From Actinomycetes bacterium (lineage in GTDB: Bacteria > Actinomycetota > Actinomycetes > Actinomycetales > Cellulomonadaceae), in the NCBI GenBank assembly GCA_023461115.1, contig JAEWOA010000021.1, positions 1 through 29,516 on the forward strand: a DNA stretch of 29,516 nt. The letters run 5' to 3'. The number at the start of each line of letters is the position of its first letter. The first letter of the stretch is position 1. Positions 1 through 7,165 of the stretch are shown here, piece by piece. The notes under the pieces were generated by a model. It saw only the letters and a list, made by a program, of their open reading frames with translations, was not told where the DNA came from and did no database searches. Made by a program: the position numbers and the translations under genes.

Positions 1-1493
1 AGCCCGCACAGGACGGCGGCCAGCAGCAGGGCGGCCAGCGTGGCCAGCAGCGCCAGCAGGGCGCGCAGGCCGGCCAGCAGCGCCAGAACCAGCAGAACCA
101 GCAGCAACAGCAGAGCCAGAGCAGCCAGGGCCAGCAGCCGCGCGGCGAGCAGGCCGGCGGCGAGCCGGGCTCCGACGACGAGGCAGGCGGGCGTCGTCGT
201 CGCCAGCGCGACCGGTACCGCGAGCGCGACCGCAAGCGCGGCCGTGGCCGCACGGGCCAGCCTGACCTCGCGGGGCTCGACGAGATCGAGCTGGCCGAGG
301 ACGACGTGCTCCTGCCCGTCGCGGGCATCCTCGACGTGCTGGACAACTACGCGTTCGTCCGCACGAGCGGGTACCTGCCGGGCCAGAACGACGTCTACGT
401 GTCGCTCGGCCAGGTCAAGAAGGCCGGCCTGCGCCGCGGTGACGCGATCACCGGCGCCGTGCGCCAGCCGCGCGAGGGTGAGCAGCCGCAGGCGCAGCAG
501 CAGGGCGGCCGCCCCAACAAGTTCAACGCGCTCGTGCGCCTCGACTCGGTCAACGGCCTGACTCCCGAGGAGGCGCGTCAGCGCCCCGAGTTCACCAAGC
601 TCACGCCGCTGTACCCGCAGGAGCGCCTGCGCCTCGAGACGTCCGACCCGGCGCGTCTGACACCGCGTGTGATCGACATCGTCGCGCCGATCGGCAAGGG
701 CCAGCGCGGCCTCATCGTCGCGCCGCCCAAGGCCGGCAAGACGATCATCATGCAGCAGATCGCGAATGCGATCACCGCCAACAACCCCGAGGTCCACCTC
801 ATGGTCGTGCTCGTCGACGAGCGCCCTGAGGAGGTCACGGACATGGAGCGGACGGTCAAGGGCGAGGTCATCGCCTCGACGTTCGACCGCCCGGCCAGCG
901 ACCACACGATCGTCGCGGAGCTCGCGATCGAGCGTGCCAAGCGGCTGGTCGAGCTGGGCCAGGACGTCGTCGTGCTGCTCGACTCGTTGACCCGCCTGTC
1001 GCGTGCCTACAACCTGGCCGCGCCCGCGTCGGGCCGCATCCTGTCCGGTGGCGTGGACGCGTCCGCGCTGTACCCGCCGAAGAAGTTCTTCGGCGCCGCG
1101 CGCAACATCGAGAACGGCGGGTCGCTGACGATCTTGGCCTCGGCGCTCGTCGAGACGGGCTCCAAGATGGACGAGGTCATCTTCGAGGAGTTCAAGGGCA
1201 CCGGGAACATGGAGCTGCGGCTGTCGCGGAACCTCGCGGACAAGCGCATCTTCCCCGCGGTCGACGTCAACGCGTCCGGCACGCGGCGCGAGGAGATCCT
1301 CATGTCGCCCGACGAGCTCAAGATCGTCTACCGCCTGCGCCGCATCATGGGCGCGCTCGACGCGCAGCAGGCGATCGAGCTGCTCGTCGGCAAGCTGCGC
1401 GACACCCGGTCCAACGTCGAGTTCCTGCTCCAGGTGCAGAAGACGACGCCGGGCAACCCCATCGGCGAGGAGAACGTCGGCAAGACGATCTAG
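1..1493 (+). CDS. rho: Transcription termination factor Rho (5' end outside window)
   Basis: Hexameric RNA-dependent ATPase that terminates transcription. The first full codon in frame is at position 3 and 496 residues are visible; the start lies upstream. The visible part begins with a low-complexity insertion (24 Gln among the first 45 residues, then an Arg/Asp-rich stretch RRRRQRDRYRERDRKRGRGR), typical of actinobacterial Rho but unusually Gln-rich. The RNA-binding fold follows (DVLDNYAFVRTSGY, DVYVSLGQVKK), then the RecA-like ATPase with Walker A PPKAGKT, the DERPEEVTDM segment, Walker B VVVLLDSLTRLSRAYN and the C-terminal KLRDTRSN region. The GTG at 306 is an internal codon, not the start. 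Family assignment is certain; only the N-terminus is missing. Confidence 0.97.
   Translation, partial: PAQDGGQQQGGQRGQQRQQGAQAGQQRQNQQNQQQQQSQSSQGQQPRGEQAGGEPGSDDEAGGRRRRQRDRYRERDRKRGRGRTGQPDLAGLDEIELAEDDVLLPVAGILDVLDNYAFVRTSGYLPGQNDVYVSLGQVKKAGLRRGDAITGAVRQPREGEQPQAQQQGGRPNKFNALVRLDSVNGLTPEEARQRPEFTKLTPLYPQERLRLETSDPARLTPRVIDIVAPIGKGQRGLIVAPPKAGKTIIMQQIANAITANNPEVHLMVVLVDERPEEVTDMERTVKGEVIASTFDRPASDHTIVAELAIERAKRLVELGQDVVVLLDSLTRLSRAYNLAAPASGRILSGGVDASALYPPKKFFGAARNIENGGSLTILASALVETGSKMDEVIFEEFKGTGNMELRLSRNLADKRIFPAVDVNASGTRREEILMSPDELKIVYRLRRIMGALDAQQAIELLVGKLRDTRSNVEFLLQVQKTTPGNPIGEENVGKTI
6..137 (+). repeat. CAG-rich imperfect repeat in rho
   Basis: Imperfect repetition of CAG, CAGCAG and GGCCAG units encodes the Gln/Gly-rich insertion of Rho. 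Such tracts can change length by slippage; here the reading frame stays intact. Confidence 0.6.
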
Positions 1494-1499
1494 CGCTGA

Positions 1500-1536
1500 T
1501 CGGCCCACCCCGGCGTCGTCCGGCGGCGTGGGCCGA
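1500..1536 (+). terminator. Hairpin after rho
   Basis: Perfect 9-bp inverted repeat TCGGCCCAC / GTGGGCCGA (1500-1508 and 1528-1536) starting 6 nt after the rho stop, with further GC pairing possible inside the loop. There is no U-tract, as is common for actinobacterial terminators. Confidence 0.55.
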
Positions 1537-1546
1537 CACACCCGGC

Positions 1547-1590
1547 GCTTCCTACCACCCCGCCCAGCACGGGACGGGGTGGTAGGAAGC
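1547..1590 (+). promoter_or_regulatory. 15-bp stem-loop covering the ribosome binding site of the next gene
   Basis: Perfect 15-bp inverted repeat (GCTTCCTACCACCCC at 1547-1561, complement at 1576-1590) with a 14-nt loop. The only Shine-Dalgarno-like sequence for the ATG at 1595 (AGGAAG, 1584-1589) lies in the 3' arm, so in mRNA the site would be paired. It could be a second rho terminator, a translational switch, or both; which one is not decidable from sequence. Confidence 0.6.
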
Positions 1591-1594
1591 GAGC

Positions 1595-2626
1595 ATGCCG
1601 GGAACGAGCCCACCCCGAGCCACGGACGCGGTCCGCGCGTCCCGTGCGCCGGCGATCGCCTGGACGTGGCGGAACGCGCTGTTCGCCCTGGTCGCGGCGG
1701 CGCCCGCGGTGCTCGTCACGGTGTTCGACCCCGCGTCAGGGCTGGCGCTCGGCGTCGGTGTGCTCCCGGCGATCGCGGTGGGCGTCCTGCCGCGGCGCCG
1801 CCAGCGCGTGCTGCTGCTGATCGCGGGCGCGGTCGCGGGGGCGTCGATGTTCGTCGGGTCGCTCGTCGCGAACACCCCGGTCCTGGCGGTCGTCACGGTG
1901 TTCGTGTTGTGCGTGGTGCTCGCGGTCGCGGCCACCAACCCGATGCGCCGGCTGCTCCCCGCGGTGCTCAACGTCGGGCCGGCGCTCGTCGGCGCGGGCC
2001 TGAGCGAGTCCGGGCCCGTGGGCGGCGCGACGATGGGCCTGCTCATCCTGTCCGGCTCGGTCTTCGTCTGGCTGCTGTCGCTGCTGTGGCCCGACCGCCC
2101 GGCGCCGCCCGCGCGGGACCGGGCTCCGCTCGACCGCGCGACGATGTTCCGCTACGGCCTCCAGATCGGCGCCGCTGGCGCCGCGGCCGCAGCACTCGGC
2201 TTCGCGTCCGGCGTCGACCACCCCGGGTGGGCGTGCGCCGCGGCGCTGCTGGTCAGCCGGCCCGACGACGGCCTGCTGCGCTCGCGCGCGTGGGGGCGGG
2301 CGGTTGCGGTCGTCGTCGGGGCGCTCGTCGCGTGCACGGTGGCCGCCACGACCCCCACGTCCCTCGCGCTCGCGGTGGTCCTGGCCCTCACGCTGATGGC
2401 GGTGGGCGGCACCCGGGGGAGCCGCTGGTACGTCACCCCCGCGTTCTCGACGACGATCGTGCTGTCGATGCTGATGGTCGGCCAGACCGGCGTCGAGGCG
2501 CATTGGTTCCTCGAGCGCGTCGGGCAGACGCTGGTCGGCGTCGCGCTCGCGCTGCTCGCGCTCGGCGGCGCCCGCCTCCTCACCCGTTCGGCGGGGCCTG
2601 GTCCCCGATATGCCCCGGCGCCGTGA
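1595..2626 (+). CDS. FUSC-family integral membrane protein
   Basis: 343-residue multi-spanning protein. Two blocks of hydrophobic helices (about residues 25-170 and 185-330) are separated by a short polar Pro/Arg-rich linker around 170-183, giving the two-half layout of fusaric-acid-resistance-like / aromatic acid exporter proteins. The C-terminal half has FUSC-like signatures: an Arg-Gly-Ser-Arg loop, then the ERVGQTLVGVALAL segment near the end. It is much shorter than the 600-700-residue exporters because no cytoplasmic domain is present. Substrate unknown. Start: the ATG at 1595 is preceded by AGGAAG, which sits in a strong hairpin. Its 3' end overlaps the convergent FMN reductase by 47 nt. 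Confidence 0.7.
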   Translation: MPGTSPPRATDAVRASRAPAIAWTWRNALFALVAAAPAVLVTVFDPASGLALGVGVLPAIAVGVLPRRRQRVLLLIAGAVAGASMFVGSLVANTPVLAVVTVFVLCVVLAVAATNPMRRLLPAVLNVGPALVGAGLSESGPVGGATMGLLILSGSVFVWLLSLLWPDRPAPPARDRAPLDRATMFRYGLQIGAAGAAAAALGFASGVDHPGWACAAALLVSRPDDGLLRSRAWGRAVAVVVGALVACTVAATTPTSLALAVVLALTLMAVGGTRGSRWYVTPAFSTTIVLSMLMVGQTGVEAHWFLERVGQTLVGVALALLALGGARLLTRSAGPGPRYAPAP

Positions 2627-3176
2627 GTGAGAGCACGCGTTCGACGAACGCCGCGTACTCGTCGACGTAGTGCCGCAGGAAGCGTTCGGTGTCGGGGTTG
2701 GTGACCGAGCCGTCGTCGGCGAACGACTCCGGATCGAAGGCGACGTACACCTCGGGCGAGTTGAGCTGCGGCGCGTTGAGGAAGCTCAGCACCGAGCGCA
2801 TCGAGGACTGCATGACGGCGGTCCCGATCGCCCCGATCGACGCGCCGACGATCCCGGTGGGCTTGCGCGCGAACGAGTTGGCGCCCCAGGGCCGCGAGCC
2901 CCAGTCGATCGCGTTCTTCAGGGCTCCGGGAATCGACCGGTTGTACTCGGGTGAGACGAACAGGATGCCGTCCGAGCGCTCGACCGCCGCCTTGAGCGCG
3001 CGCGCCGGCGCCGGGTAGTCGGCGTCGTAGTCGGGCGAGTACAACGGCAGATCCCGGATGGGGATCTCGGTGAACTCGAGCGATTCGGGCGCCAGGTGGA
3101 CGAGCGCGCCCGCGAGCCGCCGGTTGATCGATGTGCTGGACAGGCTGCCGACGAAGTAGCCGATCTGGTACGCCAT
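2580..3176 (-). CDS. NADPH-dependent FMN reductase (SsuE/ChrR-like flavodoxin fold)
   Basis: 198-residue flavodoxin-like oxidoreductase that would reduce FMN, quinones, azo compounds or chromate with NAD(P)H. The phosphate-binding loop GSLSSTSINR is at residues 10-19, and the family hallmark SPEYNRSIPGALKNAIDW starts at 75. The GASIGAIGTA stretch belongs to the conserved second half. The ATG at 3176 is chosen because AAGGAGG lies 6 nt upstream; the longer open frame has no such site. The stop lies inside the 3' end of the convergent FUSC gene. A hairpin separates it from pimB upstream, so it is probably transcribed alone. The exact physiological substrate cannot be told. Confidence 0.88.
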   Translation of the reverse strand: MAYQIGYFVGSLSSTSINRRLAGALVHLAPESLEFTEIPIRDLPLYSPDYDADYPAPARALKAAVERSDGILFVSPEYNRSIPGALKNAIDWGSRPWGANSFARKPTGIVGASIGAIGTAVMQSSMRSVLSFLNAPQLNSPEVYVAFDPESFADDGSVTNPDTERFLRHYVDEYAAFVERVLSLTAPGHIGDQAPPNG

Positions 3177-3226
3177 GCCACGCCTCCTTGGGTCGCGTCC
3201 ATGGTGCGTCGGCTCGCGCCCGCGCG

Positions 3227-3246
3227 CCCGCCGGGCTGCCGGCGGG
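3227..3246 (-). terminator. Hairpin after pimB
   Basis: Perfect 8-bp stem CCCGCCGG / CCGGCGGG with a 4-nt loop, about 54 nt past the pimB stop and upstream of the FMN reductase on the minus strand. No U-tract. Confidence 0.45.
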
Positions 3247-3300
3247 ATGGCTGCGCGTGGACCGCCGGCCGCCCGCCGCCGACTGGACCGCTCGGCAGTG

Positions 3301-4437
3301 TCAGAGGCCCAGGTACTCCCGGCAGGTCGCGGCGATCGAGTCCCACTGCCAGCCCGTGAGCGCGCGCTCACGGCCCTTGGCGCCCATCTGCGCGGAGCGC
3401 TCGCGGTCGGTGAGGAGCTCGACGAGGCGCGCGGCGATCTCGTCGCGCGAGAGCGGGTCGACGACGACTCCCGTCACGCCGTCCTCCACGGAGTCAGGCG
3501 CCCCACCGCTGCGTCCGACGACCACGGGAAGCGCGCACGACGCCGCCTCGAGGAAGACGAGCGGCAGCCCCTCGGGCTCGAGCCCGCGTAGGCGTGTGCG
3601 CGACGGCATCACGAAGACGTCGCCCGCGTCGACGTAAGGCGGCACGTCGGCCCAGGGCACGGCGCCCGTGAAGAGCACCGACGAGCGCAGCCCGCGCTCG
3701 TCGACGAGCTTCTCCAGCGTCGGCCGGTAGGGCCCGTCGCCGACGATCAGCAGCCGCGCCTGCGGAACGGCCGCGAGCACGCGAGGCCACGCCTCGATCA
3801 CGGTGTCCTGCCCCTTGCGCTCCACCAGCCGCCCGGAGCTGACGGCGACCGGCGCGTCCGCGGGGATCCCGAGCCGCGCGCGCACCTCGTCGCCGCCGAC
3901 ACCCGGGTAGAACCGCGTGGAGTCCACACCGGGCGTGAGTCGCTGCTGCTTGGCGCGGCCCCCGGGGGTCAGCGCGCGCGCGATGGCGTCGCGCGTGAAG
4001 CCCGAGATGTAGGTGAGCACGTCGACGCGCTCGCCGATCGCGCGCATCACGCGGTTGGTCCCGGGCACCTTGGCCCACCACACCTCGGCGGAGTGCGTGA
4101 TCGCGACCGCTCGCTGCGCGCCCGCGTCCTTCAGCGGCTTGGCCAGCAGCCCGAGCGGCGCCGAGGCGCCGAACAGCACGCGGTCGCAGCCGTGTTCCCG
4201 GAACGCGGCGACCACGTCCCTGCGCACGCGGGGCGTGGGCAGCAGCATCGAGGACCTGTCCCGGACCACCGGGTAGGGGAGCGTCGCGTCGTACTCGCGG
4301 TCGCCGGGCATCGACGCGGTGTAGACGACGACGTCGTCGGGCTCGAACCGCTCGCAGAGCGCGGCGACGAACGCCTCGATCCCGCCCTTCCTCGTCGGGA
4401 AGTCATTCGTGACCACGAGCGTGCGAGCCAAGTCCAC
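3301..4437 (-). CDS. pimB: GT4 glycosyltransferase, PimB-like phosphatidylinositol monomannoside mannosyltransferase
   Basis: 378-residue GT-B fold enzyme. In mycobacteria and corynebacteria PimB' adds the second mannose from GDP-mannose to PI-monomannoside on the cytoplasmic face of the membrane. N-terminal LVVTNDFPTRKGGI (residues 7-20) is typical of this subfamily. The donor-site motifs are SGRLVERKG (R203, K208) and the EX7E motif E289-E297, followed by the SGGAPD loop. Start choice: GTG at 4437 is given, but TTG at 4431 has a better-spaced GGAG and would give MARTLVVTNDF, closer to relatives; the upstream frame is low-complexity and rejected. The leader is G-rich (see 4476-4517). A different mannosyl or glucosyl acceptor is possible. 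Confidence 0.8.
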   Translation of the reverse strand: MDLARTLVVTNDFPTRKGGIEAFVAALCERFEPDDVVVYTASMPGDREYDATLPYPVVRDRSSMLLPTPRVRRDVVAAFREHGCDRVLFGASAPLGLLAKPLKDAGAQRAVAITHSAEVWWAKVPGTNRVMRAIGERVDVLTYISGFTRDAIARALTPGGRAKQQRLTPGVDSTRFYPGVGGDEVRARLGIPADAPVAVSSGRLVERKGQDTVIEAWPRVLAAVPQARLLIVGDGPYRPTLEKLVDERGLRSSVLFTGAVPWADVPPYVDAGDVFVMPSRTRLRGLEPEGLPLVFLEAASCALPVVVGRSGGAPDSVEDGVTGVVVDPLSRDEIAARLVELLTDRERSAQMGAKGRERALTGWQWDSIAATCREYLGL

Positions 4438-4475
4438 TCCAAGTCCAGCCCAGCCGTTGCGCGCCCATGCTAAGG

Positions 4476-4517
4476 CCCCACCCACCCCACCCACCCCACC
4501 CCCCACCCCCACCCCCC
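4476..4517. repeat. 42-nt pure C/A tract, quadruplex-prone on the minus strand
   Basis: Only C and A occur. Read on the minus strand it is eight runs of three to six G separated by single T, 38 nt upstream of the pimB start and so in its leader or promoter. It satisfies the canonical G3+N1-7 quadruplex pattern more than once. Confidence 0.8.
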
Positions 4518-4518
4518 G

Positions 4519-4586
4519 CGAGTTCGTCGGAGATCTGTGAGTGCGTCGGAGATCTCCGACGACGTGGGCGATCCCCGACGAACTCG
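4519..4586. repeat. Nested palindromic repeat cluster in the pimB-rpmE spacer
   Basis: An outer inverted repeat CGAGTTCGTCGGAGATC / GATCCCCGACGAACTCG (one mismatch) encloses a perfect 18-bp palindrome CGTCGGAGATCTCCGACG at 4544-4561. The core CGTCGGAGATCT occurs twice in direct orientation (4525-4536 and 4544-4555). It resembles a REP-type dispersed intergenic palindrome; it could also be a bidirectional terminator or an operator. Confidence 0.7.
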
Positions 4587-4608
4587 GCGCTGGGACAGGA
4601 GGGCGCGC

Positions 4609-4649
4609 GGGCGGGGGAGTGGGTGGGGAAGATTTCGGGGTGTGGGGGG
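4609..4649 (+). promoter_or_regulatory. G-rich, quadruplex-prone tract upstream of rpmE
   Basis: Runs GGG, GGGGG, GGG, GGGG (4609-4628) are separated by 1, 3 and 1 nt, then GGGG and GGGGGG follow to 4649. It lies on the coding strand for rpmE, some 87 nt before its start, just before TGGCATGAT (4655-4663), which could hold a weak -10 element. Confidence 0.5.
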
Positions 4650-4735
4650 CGTTCTGGCATGATGGTTCGCTGGCTTGCGGTTCACCTGCGCGATTCCGCG
4701 CGGGACCCGGAGGCATCCCCATCAAGGAGAATCCC

Positions 4736-4951
4736 GTGAAGTCTGACATTCACCCGGAGTACGTGGTCACCGAGGTCACGTGCACCTGCGGCGCGACGTT
4801 CGTGACGCGCTCGACCGTCAAGAGCGGCAAGATCCACGCCGACGTCTGCAGCGCCTGCCACCCGTTCTACACGGGCAAGCAGAAGATCCTCGACACCGGT
4901 GGCCGCGTGGCCCGCTTCGAGGCCCGCTACGGCAAGAAGGCCGCCAACTAG
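4736..4951 (+). CDS. rpmE: 50S ribosomal protein L31 (zinc-binding type)
   Basis: 71 residues, full length. L31 sits at the central protuberance of the 50S subunit and bridges to the 30S. The four zinc ligands of the C+ form are present: C16-T-C18 and C38-S-A-C41, followed by the family signature HPFYTGKQ. A zinc-independent paralogue (C-) usually exists elsewhere in such genomes and is controlled by Zur. The GTG start is fixed by AAGGAG 6 nt upstream (4724-4729). rpmE lies directly before prfA as in mycobacteria, but here it is parted from rho by three extra genes. Confidence 0.96.
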   Translation: MKSDIHPEYVVTEVTCTCGATFVTRSTVKSGKIHADVCSACHPFYTGKQKILDTGGRVARFEARYGKKAAN

Positions 4952-5059
4952 CACTTCGCGAGCGCCGGCCCCGCTGCGGACGATTGCCCTCCATGGCAGT
5001 GTCCGCGCCGGGTGCCGGCGCTTCGTCGTCTCCGCCTCAGGCGCTCCGCACCCCTGAGC

Positions 5060-5105
5060 CATCCACCGCTGAGCCACCCGCACCGCAGAGTCATCCACCG
5101 CTGAG
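5060..5105 (+). repeat. Direct repeat in the rpmE-prfA spacer
   Basis: CATCCACCGCTGAG occurs at 5060-5073 and 5092-5105, with a shorter related CTGAGCCA copy before it. The second copy runs into the GAGGAG ribosome binding site of prfA. The spacer (4952-5112) shows no other clear signal. Confidence 0.5.
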
Positions 5106-5112
5106 GAGTCCC

Positions 5113-6198
5113 GTGTCCGAGGCCTTCGCCGTCGCCGAGCCGCTGCTCGCCGAGCATGCCGACATCGAGCGCCAGCTCGCCGACCCCGCGGTCCACGCCG
5201 ACGCCGGGCGCGCCCGCCAGCTGGGCCGTCGGTACGCCGAGCTCGGCCGAGTCGCGCAGGCCTACCGGGCGTGGGAGGCGGCGCGCGACGACGCGCGGGC
5301 CGGCGCCGAGCTCGTCGAGCTGGACGACGCGTTCGCCGCCGAGCTCCCGGCCCTGGAGGCCGCCGAGACGGCGGCAGCGGCACACCTGCGCCAGGTGCTC
5401 ATCCCGCGCGACCCCGACGACGCGCGCGACGTCATCCTGGAGATCAAGGCGGGCGAGGGCGGCGAGGAGTCGGCGTTGTTCGCTGGCGACCTGCTGCGCA
5501 TGTACACGCGGTACGCGGAGCGCCAGGGCTGGGCGGTGCAGGTGCTGGAGGCCACGGACTCCGACCTGGGGGGCGTCAAGGATGTGCACGTCGCGGTGAA
5601 GTCGCGTGGCTCGGCGGCGCCCGAGGACGGCGTCTGGGCGCACCTGAAGTACGAGGGCGGCGTGCACCGTGTGCAGCGCGTCCCGGTCACGGAGTCGCAG
5701 GGCCGCATCCACACGTCGGCCGCGGGTGTGCTGGTGTTCCCGGAGGCGGACGACGAGGGCGAGGTCGAGATCGACCCCAACGACTTGCGCATCGACGTGT
5801 ACCGCTCGTCGGGCCCCGGGGGCCAGAGCGTCAACACGACCGACTCGGCCGTGCGCATCACGCACGTGCCGACGGGCATCGTCGTCTCGATGCAGAACGA
5901 GAAGTCCCAGCTGCAGAACCGTGAGCAGGCCATGCGCGTGCTGCGCGCGCGCCTGCTGGCGGCACGTCAGGAGGAGGCGGCCGCCGCGGCGAGCGAGGCG
6001 CGCCGCAGCCAGGTGCGCACGGTCGACCGCTCCGAGCGCATCCGCACCTACAACTTCCCCGAGAACCGGATCGCAGACCATCGCACGGGCTACAAGGCCT
6101 ACAACTTGGACCAGGTGCTCGCGGGCGACCTGGGCCCGGTCATCGCGAGCGCGATCGAGGCCGACGAGGCCGCGCGCCTCTCGGCGCCCCAGGCCTGA
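5113..6198 (+). CDS. prfA: Peptide chain release factor 1
   Basis: 361 residues, the usual RF1 length. It recognises UAA and UAG and triggers peptide release. The codon-reading tripeptide P191-V192-T193 (P-x-T type, not the SPF of RF2) is followed by GRIHTSAAGVLVFPE. The catalytic GGQ is at 236-238, whose Gln is the target of PrmC encoded next. The C-terminal RIRTYNFPENRIADHR stretch is standard. GTG 5113 is chosen for its GAGGAG site; an in-frame ATG at 4993 would add a 40-residue Pro/Ser/Ala-rich extension without a ribosome binding site and is less likely. Confidence 0.96.
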   Translation: MSEAFAVAEPLLAEHADIERQLADPAVHADAGRARQLGRRYAELGRVAQAYRAWEAARDDARAGAELVELDDAFAAELPALEAAETAAAAHLRQVLIPRDPDDARDVILEIKAGEGGEESALFAGDLLRMYTRYAERQGWAVQVLEATDSDLGGVKDVHVAVKSRGSAAPEDGVWAHLKYEGGVHRVQRVPVTESQGRIHTSAAGVLVFPEADDEGEVEIDPNDLRIDVYRSSGPGGQSVNTTDSAVRITHVPTGIVVSMQNEKSQLQNREQAMRVLRARLLAARQEEAAAAASEARRSQVRTVDRSERIRTYNFPENRIADHRTGYKAYNLDQVLAGDLGPVIASAIEADEAARLSAPQA

Positions 6199-6199
6199 C

Positions 6200-7165
6200 A
6201 TGCCGGCCGCGACTCCTCCTGCCGGCGAGCGTGCCGTCCCGGCCGCGCCGCGAGCGGTGTCGGTCCGCGCGTACGTCGAGGGGGCCGCGCGCGTGCTCGA
6301 CGAGGCCGGGGTGCCCTCTCCGCTCGTCGACGCCACCGCGCTCGCGGCCCATGTCCTCGGCGTCGAGCGGCTCGTCCTGGTGATGGCGCCGGACCCCGCG
6401 CCTGAGGGGTTCGTCGAGGAGTTCGCCGCGCTCGTCGAGCGACGACGAGCGCGTGAGCCGCTGCAGCATCTCGTCGGCGCCGCGGGATTCCGGTACCTCA
6501 CGCTGGCCGTCGAGCCGGGGGTGTTCGTCCCCCGGCCCGAGACCGAGGTGGTGGCGCAGGCTGCGGTCGACGAGGCGGCGCGGCTCGTGGCGTCGCGGCG
6601 GGCGGACGCGGGGGAGCCTCCCCTCGTCGTGGACCTGTGCACCGGCACGGGCGCGATCGCGGTGGCGGTCGCGAGCGAGGTCCCGGGGGCGCGGGTGGTC
6701 GCCGTGGACGCGTCCGACCAGGCGGTGGCGCTCGCGCGGCGCAACGCTCGGGCCCACGGCGCCGAGTTGCGCGCCGAGCAAGGGGACGTGCGCGACCGGG
6801 AGCTGCTGGCGGACCTCGTCGGGCGCGTGGACGTCCTGGTCTCGAACCCGCCCTACATCCCGCCCGACGCGGTGCCGGTGGACCCCGAGGTGCGCGACCA
6901 CGACCCCGATCTCGCGCTGTACGGCGGCGGCGCCGACGGTCTCGACCTGCCACGGGCGGTGATCGCGGCGGCCGTGCGGCTGTTGGCGCCGGGCGGGTTG
7001 CTCGTCATGGAGCACGCCGAGGTCCAGGACGCCGCCGCGCGGGACGCGGCCGCCGCGACCGGCGCGTTCGTCGACGTGCGCACCGAGCCCGACCTCACGG
7101 GCCGGCCGCGCATGCTCGTCGCGCGCCGGAGCACCCCGCCCAGCGTGGGAGACTCGCAGCCGTGA
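6200..7165 (+). CDS. prmC: Release factor glutamine methyltransferase
   Basis: 321-residue class I SAM methyltransferase that N5-methylates the Gln of the GGQ motif in RF1 and RF2. An N-terminal helical domain (about 1-100) precedes the Rossmann domain. Visible are FVPRPETE (substrate and SAM contacts), the SAM-binding VVDLCTGTGAIAVAVA, and the catalytic NPPY at 216-219. The C-terminus has GRPRMLVARR. The ATG lies 1 nt after the prfA stop, so translation is probably coupled; no strong Shine-Dalgarno is visible. An internal GTG (SVRAYVEGA) would remove about 20 disordered residues. It overlaps tsaC by 4 nt. Confidence 0.94.
   Translation: MPAATPPAGERAVPAAPRAVSVRAYVEGAARVLDEAGVPSPLVDATALAAHVLGVERLVLVMAPDPAPEGFVEEFAALVERRRAREPLQHLVGAAGFRYLTLAVEPGVFVPRPETEVVAQAAVDEAARLVASRRADAGEPPLVVDLCTGTGAIAVAVASEVPGARVVAVDASDQAVALARRNARAHGAELRAEQGDVRDRELLADLVGRVDVLVSNPPYIPPDAVPVDPEVRDHDPDLALYGGGADGLDLPRAVIAAAVRLLAPGGLLVMEHAEVQDAAARDAAAATGAFVDVRTEPDLTGRPRMLVARRSTPPSVGDSQP

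Noticed and set aside
4438..4735. CRISPR or riboswitch in the pimB-rpmE spacer
   Set aside because: The repeats are nested inverted copies without regular spacers, and I see no known riboswitch core.
4438..4749. N-terminal extension of PimB in the same frame
   Set aside because: It would translate the C/A tract and the palindromes, giving Gly/Val/Pro repeats, and no start signal is present.
4993..5112. N-terminal extension of RF1 from ATG 4993
   Set aside because: No ribosome binding site and a Pro/Ser/Ala-rich sequence absent from RF1; GTG 5113 has GAGGAG.
4948..6744. 598-residue minus-strand frame opposite prfA/prmC
   Set aside because: Shadow frame with no domain; the plus-strand genes are certain.
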